Source: Odiellus spinosus (lineage: Eukaryota; Arthropoda; Arachnida; Opiliones; Phalangiidae). From it: DNA of 64,000 bases. The stretch lies in NCBI GenBank assembly GCA_963920705.1, contig OY987230.1, positions 6,262,001 to 6,326,000 of the forward strand, read 5' to 3'. Both the position numbers and the translations under genes were made by a program. The notes under the pieces were generated by a model that worked only from the letters and a program-made list of their open reading frames with translations, was not told where the DNA came from and ran no database searches. Each line of letters begins with the position of its first letter. Within the stretch, counting starts at the first letter, position 1. Shown here in pieces: positions 44,690-56,364 of the stretch.

Positions 44690-45295
44690 CGTTTTAGAAA
44701 GGTCGAATTAGCTTCGGTTCCACTATCGATTTGAAATGGTCAAATCAAACCGATATTCAAATCGCTAGGAATCGTTTTAAGCGACACGTGTTCATGCAAA
44801 ATATAGCTGCGTTCATACAAGGCCATGGAATCGATTTAAACCGTTTCAAAACGTTTCGCTAGAGTCGTGTGAACAGGAAACCGTCTTTTCCCGAATCGAT
44901 TTGATTCGATTTCTCAAAACCGCTTCGAGAACCAGTTTCATACTGATTCGGATTCAACAACCGATAAACGAAGCTACAATAAATCGATTTATGAAGATAA
45001 TGCGTGAACACAAGACGTTTAAAATGATTTCTGTCGATTACAATATCGGTTTGATTTTACCGATTAAAATCGATAGGGATATGTAAGTGTGGCCGTAGGT
45101 TATGTTTAAACATCGATTTATTGTAGCTTCATCTATCGGTTGTTGAAACCGAGTCGGTATGAAACTGGTTCCTGAAGAAATTTCGAGAAATCGAATCAAA
45201 ACGATTCGAGAAAAGACGGTTTCACGTTCACACGACTAGCGAAACTTTTTGAAACGGTTAAAATCGATTCCAAGGCTTAGTGTGAACGCAGCTAA
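44690..45295. mobile_element. Fam5 MITE inserted in an oppositely oriented Fam5 MITE
   Basis: The outer copy reads CGGTTCCACTATCGATTTGA ... GTTTTAAGCGACACGTGTTC, breaks at about 44803, and resumes at 45110 as ACATCGATTTATTGTAGCTT ... TAGTGTGAACGCAGC. The inner copy (about 44804-45103) runs in the other direction from AGCTGCGTTCATAC to GTGTGGCCGTAGG. A target duplication was not resolved. Confidence 0.65.
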
Positions 45296-45327
45296 CGTAC
45301 AATTTTGAGGTTAAGTGTAAATAACAT

Positions 45328-45664
45328 CAGAAGCCGATGAAACCCTCCTTTGAAGTCTACTACTCCAATGTTCCATATAACGCTCCTCTCTGTATGAGTA
45401 AAATTCACAGTTTTACGAGTTAGAAGGGGTCCTACTTCATCCCCCCTGTCTACGGAAAATTGGAAATTCTCTCTCTCTACAAACGACGACGTTTTTTGGA
45501 CGAACTCCAAGGCTGGTAGAGATATTCGCTCGACGAGCTCCCGCTCCGAAAACATCTACCGTTAGGAGGAGTACGGATCGCGCCTTTTGAGAATAACCCA
45601 TACAGAGAGGGGTAGACAAGACCCGGGAGTAATAGACTTCAAAGGAGGGTTTCATCGGCTTTTG
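45328..45664. mobile_element. Fam6 MITE, full-length, 7-bp duplication
   Basis: CAGAAGCCGATGAAACCC to GGGTTTCATCGGCTTTTG, 337 bp. Perfect duplication ATAACAT at 45321-45327 and 45665-45671. Arms carry CCTCTCTGTATGAG and CATACAGAGAGGGGTAGACA; the centre has GACGAGCTCCCGCTCCG. This is the best reference copy of the family. Confidence 0.88.
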
Positions 45665-45671
45665 ATAACAT

Positions 45672-46974
45672 TTCTCAAAAAATATAAATATTATCTTAAA
45701 AAATTCACCGAAAGACTCGAAACGGTTTGAAAATGATTTCAATGTCTCTAGTGTGAACAAAATAATTGAGCTGAACTTGGCCAAGACAATATATCACGTC
45801 ACAATGTTACAGGTCAATTAATCGAGACACTCTTTGGTATGACTCATTTGAATCGAATTTTCTTAGATGCTTTGAGAACTCCAGGTGGGTGGGAACAAGG
45901 TTGATAGAGTTTCACTAAATTCAAATGTATTACTACCATATTACTGTTTCCACTAAATCAAAAAGTTCACTAAAAGTTACTATTTTTTTTAATTTGGTTA
46001 CTAAAAATTACTATTTTCGTAATTAGGCAAGTTATCTATATCATTTAGACTATGTAAAAGATAATAATTCTCGCGGGTTTCAAGTTAAACTAGGCGGAAA
46101 CCCCAACATCAAAGATATTATCTGCGTAAGAAGAGAAATAGAGCATCTTATAACCCTTTTTTTTTTTTCAAAACTTATCCTATAATTGTACATTTTCTCT
46201 ACGATTCTTTCTAGTCTTTGTCAAATGAAATGAAAAACTATAAAGAATTGAATACAGTTGTCGTGGAAAAAAATCTTGCTGGTTGCGTAGGTTTATTTAT
46301 TGTCGCGAACGCGCTGAAAGTTTCTACTCCAATCTATTATATATATACTCTACTATACCGCGTTATGCCCAAGGTCATGACGACTGCCAGTGAGTTGGAA
46401 ATAATCAGGGCTAGGAATATAATACTCGTGCCTCCCCCTTCATCCTCCTAGATCAGAGTTCGTACAAACCTGGAAAACTCAGGGAAATAAAGGCTTAAGG
46501 GAACGCGTCGTAGGTCTAACCTTCAAAATCTCCTAGGTCGGGAATGAATCGTACGGACGCGTTGCGCGTATCATCATCGCTGACATTTTCATTGAACTTG
46601 TCGAAATGTTTCAAGATAATCATCCAAATTTATCGGTAATAGTTAACTTAGGTTGTATATTATCTAATTTATTCAAAAGTTTCCGTGAGTCTCGTGAAGT
46701 TTATTTCCAAATCGTTTAAACGATTTGTTGCATCGTCGTTGCGCTAAGCCTCGGCCTTGTTGCTATTTATCTATCAAACGCGAATTGAGCGAACAAATTG
46801 GCGCGGTATCGCGAAGTGAAAAAAAATGGATTACTTAATTTACGCATCTAATTGGTAAGTTTATAAATAATTATTTTTTAATTAGTTGTTGGTATTTGTA
46901 CCAAAATGTGTATTATTAGTAGTCCTTCTGAGCTAAGCCAAAATGACAATCTGGCCCCAAATTGGTACAATTGT
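45672..46974. other. Mostly unique sequence, no supported gene
   Basis: A Fam5 end (TCTAGTGTGAACAAAATA) lies at about 45748. A 77-codon frame at 46218-46451 is unrecognised. The 46440-46800 part is somewhat richer in G+C than the surroundings but holds no frame that could be assigned. Confidence 0.3.
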
Positions 46975-47402
46975 ACTTTACGTGACCCACCCAACTAACA
47001 CATTTTTCTGACTGTTTAGACCATGGGAGTTCAAAAAAAATAGTTAAAAAAATATTGGACCGCCGCAAATATTTTTAATTTTTTTTTGAAAATTTGAAAT
47101 TCCCATGCTAAAATCCCATAGAATGCGCCATAGGTTGGGTTGGGTTAGGTTAGGTTAGGTTGGGTTAGAATCTATGGGATTTAACACGCAAAATTTGAAG
47201 TTTGCGTGTTAAATCCCATAGATTCTAACCCAACCTAACCTAACCTATGGCGCATTCTATGGGATTTTAGCATGGGAATTTCAAATTTCAAAATTTTTTT
47301 TAAATATTTGCGGCGGTCCAATATTTTTTTAACTATTTTTTTTTAACTCCCCATGGTCTAAACAGTCAGAAAAAAGTGTTAGTTGGGTGGGTCACGTAAA
47401 GT
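46975..47402. repeat. 428-bp near-perfect palindrome with telomere-like segment
   Basis: The left arm starts ACTTTACGTGACCCACCCAA and the right arm is its reverse complement, ending TTGGGTGGGTCACGTAAAGT. Arms of about 210 bp meet near 47193, where AACACGCAAA faces TTTGCGTGTT across 8 bases. Each arm contains CCAACCTAACCTAACC-type repeats; the left arm has one more repeat block. Differences between arms are few. It is either a foldback transposon or a recent inverted duplication. Confidence 0.88.
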
Positions 47403-47484
47403 AAAATCCTACCCTAAAGTTAATATATTGGGATGGCGCAGCCTCTGTCTTAGGCTGTATTATTTTTAAATTAGCTGTTTTATC

Positions 47485-47684
47485 NNNNNNNNNNNNNNNN
47501 NNNNNNNNNNNNNNNNNNNNNNNNNNNNNNNNNNNNNNNNNNNNNNNNNNNNNNNNNNNNNNNNNNNNNNNNNNNNNNNNNNNNNNNNNNNNNNNNNNNN
47601 NNNNNNNNNNNNNNNNNNNNNNNNNNNNNNNNNNNNNNNNNNNNNNNNNNNNNNNNNNNNNNNNNNNNNNNNNNNNNNNNNNNN
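47485..47684. other. Assembly gap (200 N)
   Basis: Exactly 200 N, likely a placeholder size. It lies between the palindrome and a 115-bp tandem repeat, both hard to assemble. Confidence 0.99.
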
Positions 47685-47738
47685 TATAGGCCTACATTCA
47701 CTAAAATCCAAACGAGAGAAATCTATTAACACTGACAA

Positions 47739-48310
47739 AAATAATGGATATATTTTACAATAGCTACACCACCCAATATAGACAAAAACATATACCAATA
47801 GCTTCGTTGACTTAAACCCTATCCAACGCAAGAAAAATAATTCACCGGAATTGCCATAATGGATAAATTTTACAATAGCTCCACCACCCAATATAGACAA
47901 AAACATATACCAATAGCTTCGTTGACTTAAACCCTATCCTACGCAAGAAAAATAATTCACCGGAATTGCCATAATGGATAAATTTTACAATAGCTCCACC
48001 ACCCAATATAGACAAAAAAATATACCAATAGCTTCGTTGACTTAAACCCTATCCAACGCAAGAAAAATTATTCACCGGAAATGCCAGTTTATATATTTTA
48101 CAATAGCTCCACCACCCAATATAGACCAAAAAATATACCAACAGCTTCGTTGACTTAAACCCTATCCAACGCAAGAAAAATTATTCACCGGAAATGCCAT
48201 AATGGATATATTTTACAATAGCTCCACCACCCAATATAGACAAAAAAATACCAATAGCTTCGTTAACTTAAACCCTATCCAACGCAAGAAAAATTATTCA
48301 CCGGAAATGA
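47739..48310. repeat. 115-bp tandem repeat, five copies
   Basis: Units start near 47741, 47856, 47971, 48086 and 48199, each with TTTTACAATAGCTCCACCAC, CCAATATAGACAAAAA, AATAGCTTCGTTGACTTAAA and CCCTATCCAACGCAAGAAAA. The first starts about 55 bp after the assembly gap, so the true copy number may be higher. It is followed by poly-A and AGTTAGGATATGTTAGG words. Confidence 0.9.
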
Positions 48311-48600
48311 AAAAAAAAAAAAAAGTTAGGATATGTTAGGTAAAAGTTAGGATATGTTAGGTTAGGTTAGTTTATGATACAAAATTATATACATAACGTT
48401 TTTGGGGTAATAAAAGTGTATTTTTAGTTTTGGTTTGATAACACAATTTTCGCTCCACATTTTGGGTGTAAATTCACAAGAATGCTATCAGAAGGGTGTG
48501 ACATTGGAATTTTGGAAATATGGTTTTACTCTGGTTTTTTATGCCTCTTACGGCTGATCCGACTCAAACTATAATCATCCCTTATACTTTTGAATAGGTG

Positions 48601-48735
48601 AAGCTATTGTAAAAACTCCCCCTAACCTAACATATCCTATTTTTTTTTTTTTTCTTGCGTTGGATAGGGTTTAAGTCAACGAAGCTATTGGTATATTTCA
48701 ATTTATATTGGGTGGTGGAGCTATTGTAAAAAAAA
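48601..48735 (-). repeat. Inverted single copy of the 115-bp unit
   Basis: TTTCTTGCGTTGGATAGGGT, TTAAGTCAACGAAGCTATTG and TTGGGTGGTGGAGCTATTGT are the reverse complement of the upstream unit, preceded by CCTAACCTAACATATCCTA, the complement of the words after the array. Together 47739-48735 form a foldback structure with a roughly 230-bp unique loop. Confidence 0.8.
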
Positions 48736-49077
48736 CCTCCCAAATAATCGTTTAACCATTACTTTTATAATTTTGGGTAAAAAAATTTATATATTAAATA
48801 ATCAAGTGTTCTTGTTTTAAATATTGAACACCGTTTATTTTTCCATAACAAATTAAGTTAACAAAAAAGTACCATGATTTCAAAATTAACCTCTCATTTC
48901 CCCCTTTAAGTTTAATGTTATTAGTGATGTCCAGACCAAGAGACAAACTTTGTTACATTGAAAAACATCAAAACTCCATTAATTTATCCTAATATAAGTC
49001 AGACCTCTATTTTGACTAGAATGACTGTACTAATTGGAATCTTGAAAACGGTAGAGACGCTCCATTTAAGTTATGTT
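48736..49077. other. Nothing recognised
   Basis: AT-rich; no element ends or genes recognised. Confidence 0.3.
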
Positions 49078-49519
49078 CACACTAGGCACTTTATCCGCGT
49101 TCACACTAGACCTTGGAGTCGATTCAAACCGCAGGGTGACCTCAATTCCTATATTTTCTAATTTTTCGTATATTTTCAATGTGTTTCTTTAAGTTCCTAT
49201 AATTCCTTTTTTCAAGATTTTGTATTTGCGCGCTCAAAGCTACAAAAATTCGATGTAAATGCTTAATAGAGATATGGCACTCAAAAACTACGAAAATGAA
49301 GTGAAAATTGGGCCAAGTTTGGTGTCATTTGTATCAATGTGTATTCCTACATTTTTAGATTGAGAAATAAGCTGGCTTTTTTTCCGAAATCTATATTTTC
49401 TATAATTTGAATAGATATTCTACTATATTTCCTATATTTCCTATATTTCCAAAATAACATTCCTCCATTATCCTCTATTTCTAAATAAATATTCTTACAT
49501 TTTCCTATGTTTCCAAGTA

Positions 49520-51010
49520 AATATTCCAATAATTTCCTATATTTCTAAATATTCCAATAATTTCCTATATTTCTAAATATTCCAATAATTTCCTATATTT
49601 CTAAATATTCCAATAATTTCCTATATTTCTAAATATTCCAATAATTTCCTATATTTCTAAATAAATGTTCCAATAATTTCCTATATTTCTAAACAAATGT
49701 TCCAATAATTTCCTATATTTCTAAACAAATATTACAATAATTTCCTATATTTCTAAATAAATGTTCCAATAATTTCCTATATTTCTAAATAAATGTTCCA
49801 ATAATTTCCTATATTTCTAAACAAATATTACAATAATTTCCTATATTTCTAAACAAATATTACAATAATTTCCTATATTTCTAAATAAATGTACCAATAA
49901 TTTCCTATATTTCTAAACAAATATTCCAATAATTTCCTATATTTCTAAACAAATATTACAATAATTTCCTATATTTCTAAACAAATATTCCAATAATTTC
50001 CTATATTTCTAAATAAATACTCCAATAATTTCCTATATTTCTAAATAAATACTCCAATAATTTCCTATATTTTTCAATAAATATTCCAATAATTTCCTAT
50101 ATTTTTCAATAAATATTCCAATAATTTCCTATATTTTTCAATAAATATTCCAATAATTTCCTATATTTTTCAATAAATATTCCAATAATTTCCTATATTT
50201 TTCAATAAATATTCCAATAATTTCCTATATTTTTCAATAAATATTCCAATAATTTCCTATATTTTTCAATAAATATTCCAATAATGTCCTATATTTTTCA
50301 ATAAATATTCCAATAATTTCCTATATTTCTTAATAAATATTCCAATAATTTCCTATATTTCTCAATAAATATTCCAATAATTTCCTATATTTCTCAATAA
50401 ATATTCCAATAATTTACTATATTTCTAAATAAATATTCCAATAATTTACTATATTTCTAAATAAATATTCCAATAATTTCCTATATTTTTCAATAAATAT
50501 TCCAATAATTTCCTATATTTTTCAATAAATATTCCAATAATTTCCCATATTTTTCAATAAATATTCCAATAATTTCCTATATTTTTCAATAAATATTCCA
50601 ATAATTTCCTATATTTTTCAATAAATATTCCAATAATTTCCTATATTTTTCAATAAATATTCCAATAATTTCCTATATTTTTCAATAAATATTCCAATAA
50701 TTTCCTATATTTTTCAATAAATACTCCAATAATTTCCTATATTTTTCAATAAATACTCCAATAATTTCCTATATTTTTCAATAAATACTCCAATAATTTC
50801 CTATATTTTTCAATAGATATTCCAATAATTTCCTATATTTTTCAATAGATATTCCAATAATTTCCTATATTTCTTAATAAATATTACAATAATTTCCTAT
50901 ATTTCTTAATAAATATTACAATAATTTCCTATATTTCTTAATAAATATTACAATAATTTCCTATATTTCTTAATAAATATTACAATAATTTCCTGTATTT
51001 CTTAATAAAT
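49520..51010. repeat. 32-bp satellite inside a transposon, about 45 copies
   Basis: Unit TTCCAATAATTTCCTATATT plus TTTCAATAAATA; subfamilies in order: TCTAAATA (25-bp short units at left), TCTAAACAAATATTACA, TTTTCAATAAATATTCC (longest, most homogeneous) and TCTTAATAAATATTACA. The shared core TTTCCTATATTT is also the core of the array at 34430-35640. Confidence 0.92.
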
Positions 51011-51019
51011 ATCTCATTT

Positions 51020-51037
51020 GGGGGGGGGGGGGGGGGG
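51020..51037. repeat. Poly-G tract (18 G)
   Basis: An uninterrupted G run at the right edge of the satellite; its length is likely variable or error-prone. Confidence 0.85.
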
Positions 51038-51117
51038 CTGTGGCCACTCTGAAACCGTTTCATAACGATTTGAACATTCGAAACGGTTTCAAAGAGTCAA
51101 GTGTGAACGTAGCTTCC

Positions 51118-51430
51118 GAATCCGTTCTCAAACCGATTCGAATGATCAAATCGACTTTCCAAGATATTAATTTTGTTTCTTGATCAAATCTCTACACGGG
51201 TGACGCCATAATTTTATTTTAGCTTTCCAAAACAGTTAAAAACCATTTCAAAGTATCTAGTGTGAACGTAGCTTTTCAATCCATGTTCAAACCGTATCGA
51301 ATGTTTAATTAGACTCTTCAAGCCAATATCTACATTTTTGGGCAAAAAATCTCTACAGTTAACCCCAAAATGCTAAATCTTGACCATTCCAAAAAACGAT
51401 TTTTGAAGTTTCCAGTGTGAACGTGGCTTA
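51118..51430. mobile_element. Fam5b MITE fragments
   Basis: GATCAAATCTCTACACGGGT, AAGTATCTAGTGTGAACGTA and AAGTTTCCAGTGTGAACGTG show two overlapping or tandem partial copies. Confidence 0.55.
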
Positions 51431-53252
51431 TATGGAAGAATGGCATTTTTTGTAAATATTAACAACGAAGGCCATAATGGCACACTGACAATCGTATTTG
51501 CTTTTATAGGAAAAATGAAATGCCTTGTGGGTAGAGTTGAGGTTCATGGTTAGATTTAACCGATTGTGTAATCATGAATTACGTGACTGTAATTTATTTT
51601 TGTCGGGCATGCGATACACCCAAAGGGGGGGAGTCTCGAGAATTAGGTTTGCAGTGTCTTGTCCGATAAGCGCCTACGAGAAGATTAATTGGCTCGAGAT
51701 TCTAATTTTAATCCCGTCGCGTTTTATAGTTTAATCGCCATGATAAAAGCGACATGTTCCCTCTCAAGATCAGGAAGAAAGATTTTTTTTAGCATTTATC
51801 TACACCTTTAGACATAAAAGGTAATTAAAATTACGCGGGAAAATTTGTTTCGTACCGTCTTTATCAAATGTCTCCTTCCCTCTTTCAGGCCTCGAGCATT
51901 TGTTAGTTTCTGATAAAGAAAATGAATGTTAGCTCTTAGTGCCTCTGGGTTAATAATACTATGTACAATTTAAAGAACAAATATCAATTTAACTTTTACG
52001 GGTTTAGTTTAGTTTTCTCGATAATTACGGTTATTCAAAATTGGTTAAAAATGTCTTTAAAATTAACGTAATCATCATATTATGATTAATATTATTAAAT
52101 TAATTAACGAGAATGATTACTTCATGGTTGAGAGCTTTAATTTATAAATATTGTAAGTTATTCACCATGCTCAATAATATTTTCTGTAAAGGAATAGAAT
52201 CATCACTAGACATTTTGAAGAAAAACTCTAAAACTGGTTCGACATTTTCGGACTTTGAATACCCTCCAATAGGGGGCTTATCAATTTGAACCTTTCCGCT
52301 ACAGGGCTAAAATCCAAACCCAAAAGTTTAGGGCCAAAAGGGAGGCCTTACGCCCCTTGGATTTAACCAAAAACTCAAATGTGGGGGCGCGAAATTGGTC
52401 TTAATCTAACCCTGCATGGGATTGACTAGGAAAAGATGACGATGACGTCAACTTACGCGTTCATTGGTTCAATAAACGTCACTGTTTTCTACTTCCTGTG
52501 AAACAGAAAATGTGTGGAAAATTTTAAAAACTTCGTGTTGGTTTGCGAATTTTTAATTTTTCGCCATTTGTAAATCTGATATTTTTATACTATTTTGGCG
52601 TATGCGTCATATTTTCTCTATTAAACAAGAATACAGTGACTTTTTTTAACCAATTCGCGAGCAAATATCCAGATAGTTCGTTTCTTCGAGCGCGGAGAGA
52701 AGAGAGATATTTTTCCTTCGCACTGCATACGCTATACTGTTAGCCTTCAGTCTCGAGATATTCCCGGGGAAAGATTACCTCATTTTTATTGGCGTGCTTA
52801 GCCAAACAAGGCCTAATTGTATTATTATATGGTTAGAGATTTGATATTTGAAGATTGTACGATTATATCTCATAACTAACGACTAATTAATATAAAAACC
52901 TTAATATGTTATCTTTTTGGACGAGTAATTGCTAGTATTAATTATATCTTTGTAGCCCAAAAACCTGATATTCAACCAGACTTGTCCTTTAAAAATCGAA
53001 ATCTTTGATAAACGCCAAAATATCGTGCGTGGTAGTAAAGACGTACGTACCTGACCTGGTGAATTTTTGTGGATAAAATCTGTTTTTCTGATAACAAACT
53101 TCTCGGAGTATAATATTTATCACGCTCAATTTTTAAAACGTATATAGGCCTATGCCTAGTTCAACTTGGTTGGAAGTTCATCTATGTAGAAAGGGTGAGC
53201 TATTTCGGGTTACACTCCAGTGCGTGGGCTATATTTTTATCGCGTTGGTGGC
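51431..53252. other. Longest stretch without recognised repeats; no supported gene
   Basis: Frames at 51525-51734 and 52543-52743 are short and unrecognised. A GC-rich patch at 52260-52410 (AAAGGGAGGCCTTACGCCCC, GTGGGGGCGCGAAATTGG) may be an element remnant. CRE-like TGACGTCA words occur near 52446. Confidence 0.3.
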
Positions 53253-53493
53253 CAGGGACGGAAATAAGCACAAGTCACTGGTCATTTGTCCGATAAATTT
53301 TCCAAATGTCCGATAACTTTTTATTTTTAAGAAGGGGTCACTGGACAAATGTCCTATAGGAAAAAAAGTACTTTTCAATACAGGAAATGTAGCATTGTCC
53401 GGTAATTTTGTTAAATGTCCGATAACTTTTGAATTTTTAAGGGGGGTTACTGGACATTTGTCCAATAAGAAAAATTTCTTATTTCCGTCCCTG
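53253..53493. mobile_element. hAT MITE (CAGGGACGGAAATAAG ends)
   Basis: 241 bp from CAGGGACGGAAATAAG to its complement. Perfect 8-bp duplication TTGGTGGC at 53245-53252 and 53494-53501. Inside, ATGTCCGATAACTTTT occurs twice (direct, about 115 bp apart) and GGACATTTGTCC is palindromic. Intact duplication and ends imply a young insertion. Confidence 0.88.
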
Positions 53494-53655
53494 TTGGTGG
53501 CAAGTTGTTTTCTAATTTTAAATTGTAACGTTAATTATTATTACCCACAAATCCTCATAATGTTATAATTGCCTTTTGAAAAGTGACGGATCAGGTAAAA
53601 AACAACTTTTAGAACAAGTTTTGAGCCTATTTCATTCTCTCCTTTCAAATGATAT

Positions 53656-54123
53656 TTAAAGGGAGAATGAAAGGCCAAAACAACCCATTTTTAATCGATT
53701 AAGAATGCTAAAATAATGAGAAAAACAATAATATAACTCACCAAAAATATTTCGTTATTTTATAATCAATTTCCAAAGTTCCGATGCTAAGCCTAGTTTG
53801 CCTAGCTCGGTGAACTAGGCTAGCACGACCTGTATTTTTTAATATTCGCGGGTGTTCTTGTCGCCAATCACGAGCGAGTACGCGTATTTTATAAATACGC
53901 GTACTCGCTCTTGATTGGCGACTAGATCAGACGGGAATATCAAAAAAAAAAAAAAGGCTCGTGCTCGCCAGCCAAGGCTTAGCATCTGCAAGTTTCGGAA
54001 CTTTGGAAATTGTTTATAAATTAACGAAATATTTTTGGTGAGTTATATTATTGTTTTTCTCATTATTTTAGCATTCTTAATCGATTAAAAATAGGTTGTT
54101 TTGGCCTTTCATTCTCCCTTTAA
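53656..54123. mobile_element. Fam4 TTAA-flanked palindromic MITE
   Basis: TTAA-AGGGAGAATGAAAGGCC to GGCCTTTCATTCTCCCT-TTAA. The central palindrome CACGAGCGAGTACGCGTATT / AATACGCGTACTCGCTC is at about 53867-53912. Confidence 0.85.
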
Positions 54124-54706
54124 TAAAAAAATACCTTTTTTGGCCGAAGCGGGGAAAAACTTATATTTAAAAGGGGTGTTTCAAATCATATCATTGACTA
54201 CCGAGGTTTGGTGCGGACCACGATGACCTTTTGAATTTTAAAATTAGATTGAATAGAACTTGAGATAGTAAATTTTAATTAAATTTTAATAATAGTAATT
54301 ATATTTCAAAAATTTGCAAAGCTATATTAATTACTAGAATAAATATTCAACTAATTTTTAAAACAATCCTATTATAATTCTCTCGTAATAAGTTCAAGAA
54401 CGCTTTTTATCAATTTTATTTCATCAAATCGAACTTCCCCCTTAAAACATAAATACATAATTCCACAGACACCTTTTCTGTGTTTTGACTAAATGTATTA
54501 TCTCTTCCTTGTTCGATTTTCTTTTCTTTAAAAAAAAGAAAGATTTCGATATTTTAGGAAAGAAATATTGAAAAAGACACCATTTTATCGTAACACTTTT
54601 ATTAATTCTCATAGTAATTACATATTACCTAAAGCTAGAAAATTAATATTTTTAAATTATCATTTTAAAATTACTATCGTGTTGATTTTTTTTACCCCGT
54701 TAGCTT
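54124..54706. other. AT-rich, nothing recognised
   Basis: No gene or element recognised. Confidence 0.3.
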
Positions 54707-54969
54707 TTAAAGGGAGAATGCAACCTTATCGATTCCATATCGTTTAAAAAAATCACTTAAGCCGCGTTCACACTAAAGACTTTGAAACCGTTTTAAACCG
54801 TTTTGGATAGGTCAAATTATAAGATTTTGGGGTCATCCGTGTAGATCTTTGATCGAGAAATAAAATTCATGTCTTGGAAAGACGATTCGAAAATTCGAAT
54901 CGGTTTGAAAACGGTTCCAAAGTGTCAAGTGTGAACGTAGTTTTATTGTTAGGTAGCATTTCCCTTTAA
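54707..54969. mobile_element. Fam1 MITE remnant hosting Fam5b
   Basis: TTAA-AGGGAGAATGCAACC at left and GTTAGGTAGCATTTCCCT-TTAA at right, but the Fam1 interior is reduced to CGATTCCATATCGTTTAAA and AATCACTT. The rest (54757-54948, GCCGCGTTCACACTAAAGAC to AGTGTGAACGTAG) is a Fam5b copy. Confidence 0.7.
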
Positions 54970-54984
54970 TTTATTTTTTCACAT

Positions 54985-55235
54985 GGAAAATATATTGGTC
55001 TATTTTCTCTGTTATAATTTTCTAATTTGAACCATTTTTTGATATTTACCTCATTGGGAAAGCCGATTTCTTTGATTATTCTATGAGAGCACATTGAAAT
55101 TAAAAGTAAAACTGACGTCACTCGTATTAAGAAACAGCCTCGGGAGTTGTTTCAAATTTCTTGCGATTAAATTCGTGAGCTAGGCCCGAATCGAATCAGT
55201 CTGAAACCGAAGAATACCAGTATCAAAAAAAAAAA
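54985..55235 (-). mobile_element. Fam7 fragment
   Basis: AGCCGATTTCTTTGATTATT, CTATGAGAGCACATTGAAAT, AAAACTGACGTCACTCGTAT and AAACAGCCTCGGGAG match the right halves of 20806 and 56365. Confidence 0.55.
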
Positions 55236-56364
55236 CAGGTTTTTCTTCACCCTCTTTTCAATTGCATTTAATCTAAATATAACGTTATGAAAATAAAACA
55301 TTTTAAAAATGAAATCTCGCCCACCCTAGAAACGTGAGAATAAAATAGCGTCCATGACGCGTGGGTGTCACAATATAATAAATACAACCCCGGCGTTTAA
55401 TCATACTGCGTGGTGCATCGTGTCTTTAAGGAAAACTCTTGTTTTAAATGGTCAAAGATACAGTTTCAAAATGCTACAAGATAAAGCAATCTCAGATCTG
55501 AATTAACCGCTCTTATTGCGCCCTTAAAGCTCTCAATGAGATATATATCAATATTTTGGTTATTACCAAATAAAGTTTTAGTCAGACTTGTCCTTGAAAT
55601 ATTCCGCCTACAATAAATATAAAGAAAAGATAAAAAAATATAAATTGGACAATGAAGAGGACCGTGAAAATAGAGCAGTAGAACACGAAATGGCGTCAGA
55701 TCAAGTTTAGGGAAATTATCAAAGAACCTTCTTTTTGTCAGCAAGTTTCGTAAGAAATATTCTTCTTTCATCCCACTATTTCTTTTTCTTCGGACCATCA
55801 TTGTTCCAATTTAGCTCTTACTTTTTAACGAGCTTCTAGAGTTCAGTTGATTATTAGATTAATAGGAATAGCTGAGGCGGATTGATACTCAATGATAAAC
55901 TTCAAACCGAAGAAAGTAGTTGTGTTCCCCTTGAAATATGTGGGATCATTTTGGCAAAAACTACTTTGGCGAATATTTAAATTCACAAACTAGAACTTTG
56001 GCGAATAACACATTTATTAAAACCCATTACAATAATTTAATTTGATTTTTCTCCACCGATTTGCCGTACACATGACTGTTATTATTTTGGGTGATTAACT
56101 AAACTAACCTAAACTTAATTAAAATATTATAAGAGAGAGAAACTAGCCCGGGAAATTAAATAGTTAGAAAAATGGATTAATTATCATATTAAAGGTACTA
56201 AGTTAAATTAAATTGAGATTTAAGGAAATTCGCCAAAGTGGATTTTACATTTATGAAAAATCTCCAAAGTAGTACTGGAAATATACGACAACGCCGTTTT
56301 CTCCAATGTGACCCGACCCCCTTGGATACGAGTGTACTTAAATACCATTTAATTTATCGTAGAC
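55236..56364. other. Unique sequence, no supported gene
   Basis: A 111-codon minus frame (55466-55801) lacks recognisable motifs; about two frames of this length are expected by chance on 64 kb this AT-rich. Confidence 0.3.

Larger units (their letters stand above)
49132..51051. mobile_element. CAGGGTGACC transposon expanded by an internal satellite
   Basis: Left end CAGGGTGACCTCAATTCC; the right end is decayed to GTGGCCACTCTG after a run of 18 G. The flanking AAACCG suggests a target duplication of at least 6 bp. Nearly all of its 1.9 kb is the 32-bp array. Confidence 0.7.
49078..51117. mobile_element. Fam5 element split by an expanded CAGGGTGACC transposon
   Basis: The left piece CCGCGTTCACACTAGACCTT, GGAGTCGATTCAAACCG stops at 49131; the right piece resumes at about 51052 with AAACCGTTTCATAACGATTT and ends CAAGTGTGAACGTAGCTTC. 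AAACCG is present on both sides of the insertion. Confidence 0.65.

Noticed and set aside
46218-46451. 77-codon frame as a possible third espin exon
   Set aside because: No ankyrin signature and wrong composition; no acceptor giving the required phase.
55466-55801. 111-codon minus frame as a gene
   Set aside because: Chance length, no recognised domain.
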